From an uncultured Clostridia bacterium (GTDB lineage: Bacteria > Bacillota > Clostridia > Oscillospirales > CAG-272), in assembly GCA_904501985.1 (NCBI GenBank), contig CAJGCT010000066.1, positions 1-5,208 on the forward strand: a stretch of DNA of 5,208 nt, given 5' to 3'. This document shows, piece by piece, positions 4,733-5,208 of the stretch. Under the pieces are notes generated by a model that was not told where the DNA came from, searched no databases, and saw only the letters and a list, made by a program, of their open reading frames with translations. Position numbers and translations under genes: made by a program. Position 1 is the first letter of the stretch, and each line of letters begins with the position of its first letter.

Positions 4733-5208
4733 ATCTGTACCCTCCATTTTCTAAAAACTTTTTTAATTCCTTGAGCTGTTCCCTTGTACCGTATACGCTG
4801 AACTGTACGCAGAAAGTTTTCTCATTTTCTTTTTCTTCTTCCTCTAACTCAATAACTACCGGAGCAGTAAGCGTAGCATTTTCCATCTTCGGTTCGACAA
4901 CTATCTCAGCCTCAATCTGTACCGCTGTTTGCTGCTTGCTTGATTCCTCCTCTATGCGTCTGTGGCGGTCGGAAACCTCTGTTATTGCCTTTGCCGCATT
5001 AAGGTGACATATTCCGTCCGCCTTGTATTCCGCAAGGATTTCAGCACAATTTTTCTGTGTGGCAATCATCTGTATATCAGCAGCTACACGGTCCACAAAT
5101 GCCGCTGCCTGAGCGTACAACGATTTTTCGCTTACGCTCATTGTTATTGCTATTCCCGTATCAGCAAAGGCAAGGAAATCGATTCCCATACTCTCGCATA
5201 CCTCGTCA
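4725..5208 (-). CDS. DUF1351-like phage protein, 5' end cut by window edge
   Basis: 160 residues of the C-terminal part are visible. The frame is open to the right edge (DEVCES precedes the first ATG at 5189), and no convincing ribosome binding site serves that ATG. Since DUF1351 proteins are usually about 280-300 residues, the true start is probably outside. The visible part has a long helical segment, with AAFVDRVAADIQMIA and ILAEYKADGICHLNAAKAIT followed by SDRHRRIEEESSK. A proline/acid-rich linker with ELEEEEKENEK comes next. The end is a compact beta-alpha module (KTFCVQFSVYGTREQLKELKKFLENGG), as in DUF1351 and related phage proteins that sit just upstream of recT. Function is unknown; the constant position next to recT hints at a recombination accessory role. 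Confidence 0.78.
   Translation of the reverse strand, partial: DEVCESMGIDFLAFADTGIAITMSVSEKSLYAQAAAFVDRVAADIQMIATQKNCAEILAEYKADGICHLNAAKAITEVSDRHRRIEEESSKQQTAVQIEAEIVVEPKMENATLTAPVVIELEEEEKENEKTFCVQFSVYGTREQLKELKKFLENGGYRYE
4741..4745 (-). promoter_or_regulatory. Ribosome binding site fixing the start of recT
   Basis: GGAGG on the minus strand, 8 bases before ATG 4732-4730, inside the end of the DUF1351-like gene. It overlaps the alternative in-frame ATG at 4747-4745, which argues against the longer reading. Confidence 0.75.

Noticed and set aside
4748..4770. A run of A and T residues (tctaaaaacttttttaatt) that looks at first like a terminator tail.
   Set aside because: There is no GC-rich stem beside it, it lies within the end of the DUF1351-like coding region, and the operon continues through it into recT.
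4687..5007. A plus-strand serine/phenylalanine-rich frame of 106 codons.
   Set aside because: It is the complement of the acidic GAA/GAG-rich linker of the DUF1351-like gene and has no start signal.

Overview
The window is a piece of the early replication and recombination region of a temperate phage or prophage. The host is probably a low-to-mid GC Firmicute, most likely a Clostridia-type gut bacterium. The reasons are the strong AGGAGG-type ribosome binding sites, the moderate AT content, and a gene set (DUF1351, RecT, MBL-fold, HNHc_6-type nuclease, DUF4373/DnaD initiator) typical of Firmicutes siphophages. The host assignment is inference; no host gene is present.

All nine genes lie on the minus strand, so transcription runs from right to left. 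In order they are: a DUF1351-like protein (5' end cut by the right edge), RecT single-strand annealing protein, a YycJ-like metallo-beta-lactamase-fold protein, an HNH nuclease with a C-terminal zinc motif, a winged-helix DNA-binding protein, SSB, a DUF4373/DnaD-like replication initiator, a RusA-type Holliday junction resolvase, and a PAPS-reductase/ATP-pyrophosphatase family protein (3' end cut by the left edge). The genes overlap by 1 to 11 bp or are separated by at most 18 bp. Two junctions are ATGA and one is TAATG, so this looks like one translationally coupled operon whose promoter lies beyond the right edge. I see no plus-strand gene, terminator, tRNA, IS element or CRISPR array, and no gene-free stretch longer than 18 bases.

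Functionally, RecT and SSB would handle single-stranded DNA. The MBL-fold and HNH proteins are candidate nucleases, the DUF4373/DnaD protein would open the origin and recruit the host helicase machinery, and RusA would resolve branched intermediates before packaging. A dedicated RecE/YqaJ-type exonuclease and a DnaC-type helicase loader are not in the window.

The most interesting non-gene signal is inside the initiator gene. Three tandem imperfect 21-bp repeats, carrying TGTATACA palindromes exactly 21 bp apart, abut three tandem 15-bp A/G-rich repeats. This 108-bp block (1336-1443) encodes the linker between the initiator's two domains and has the layout of a lambda-O-like phage replication origin. 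The rest of the window is a recognisable, fairly ordinary phage module.
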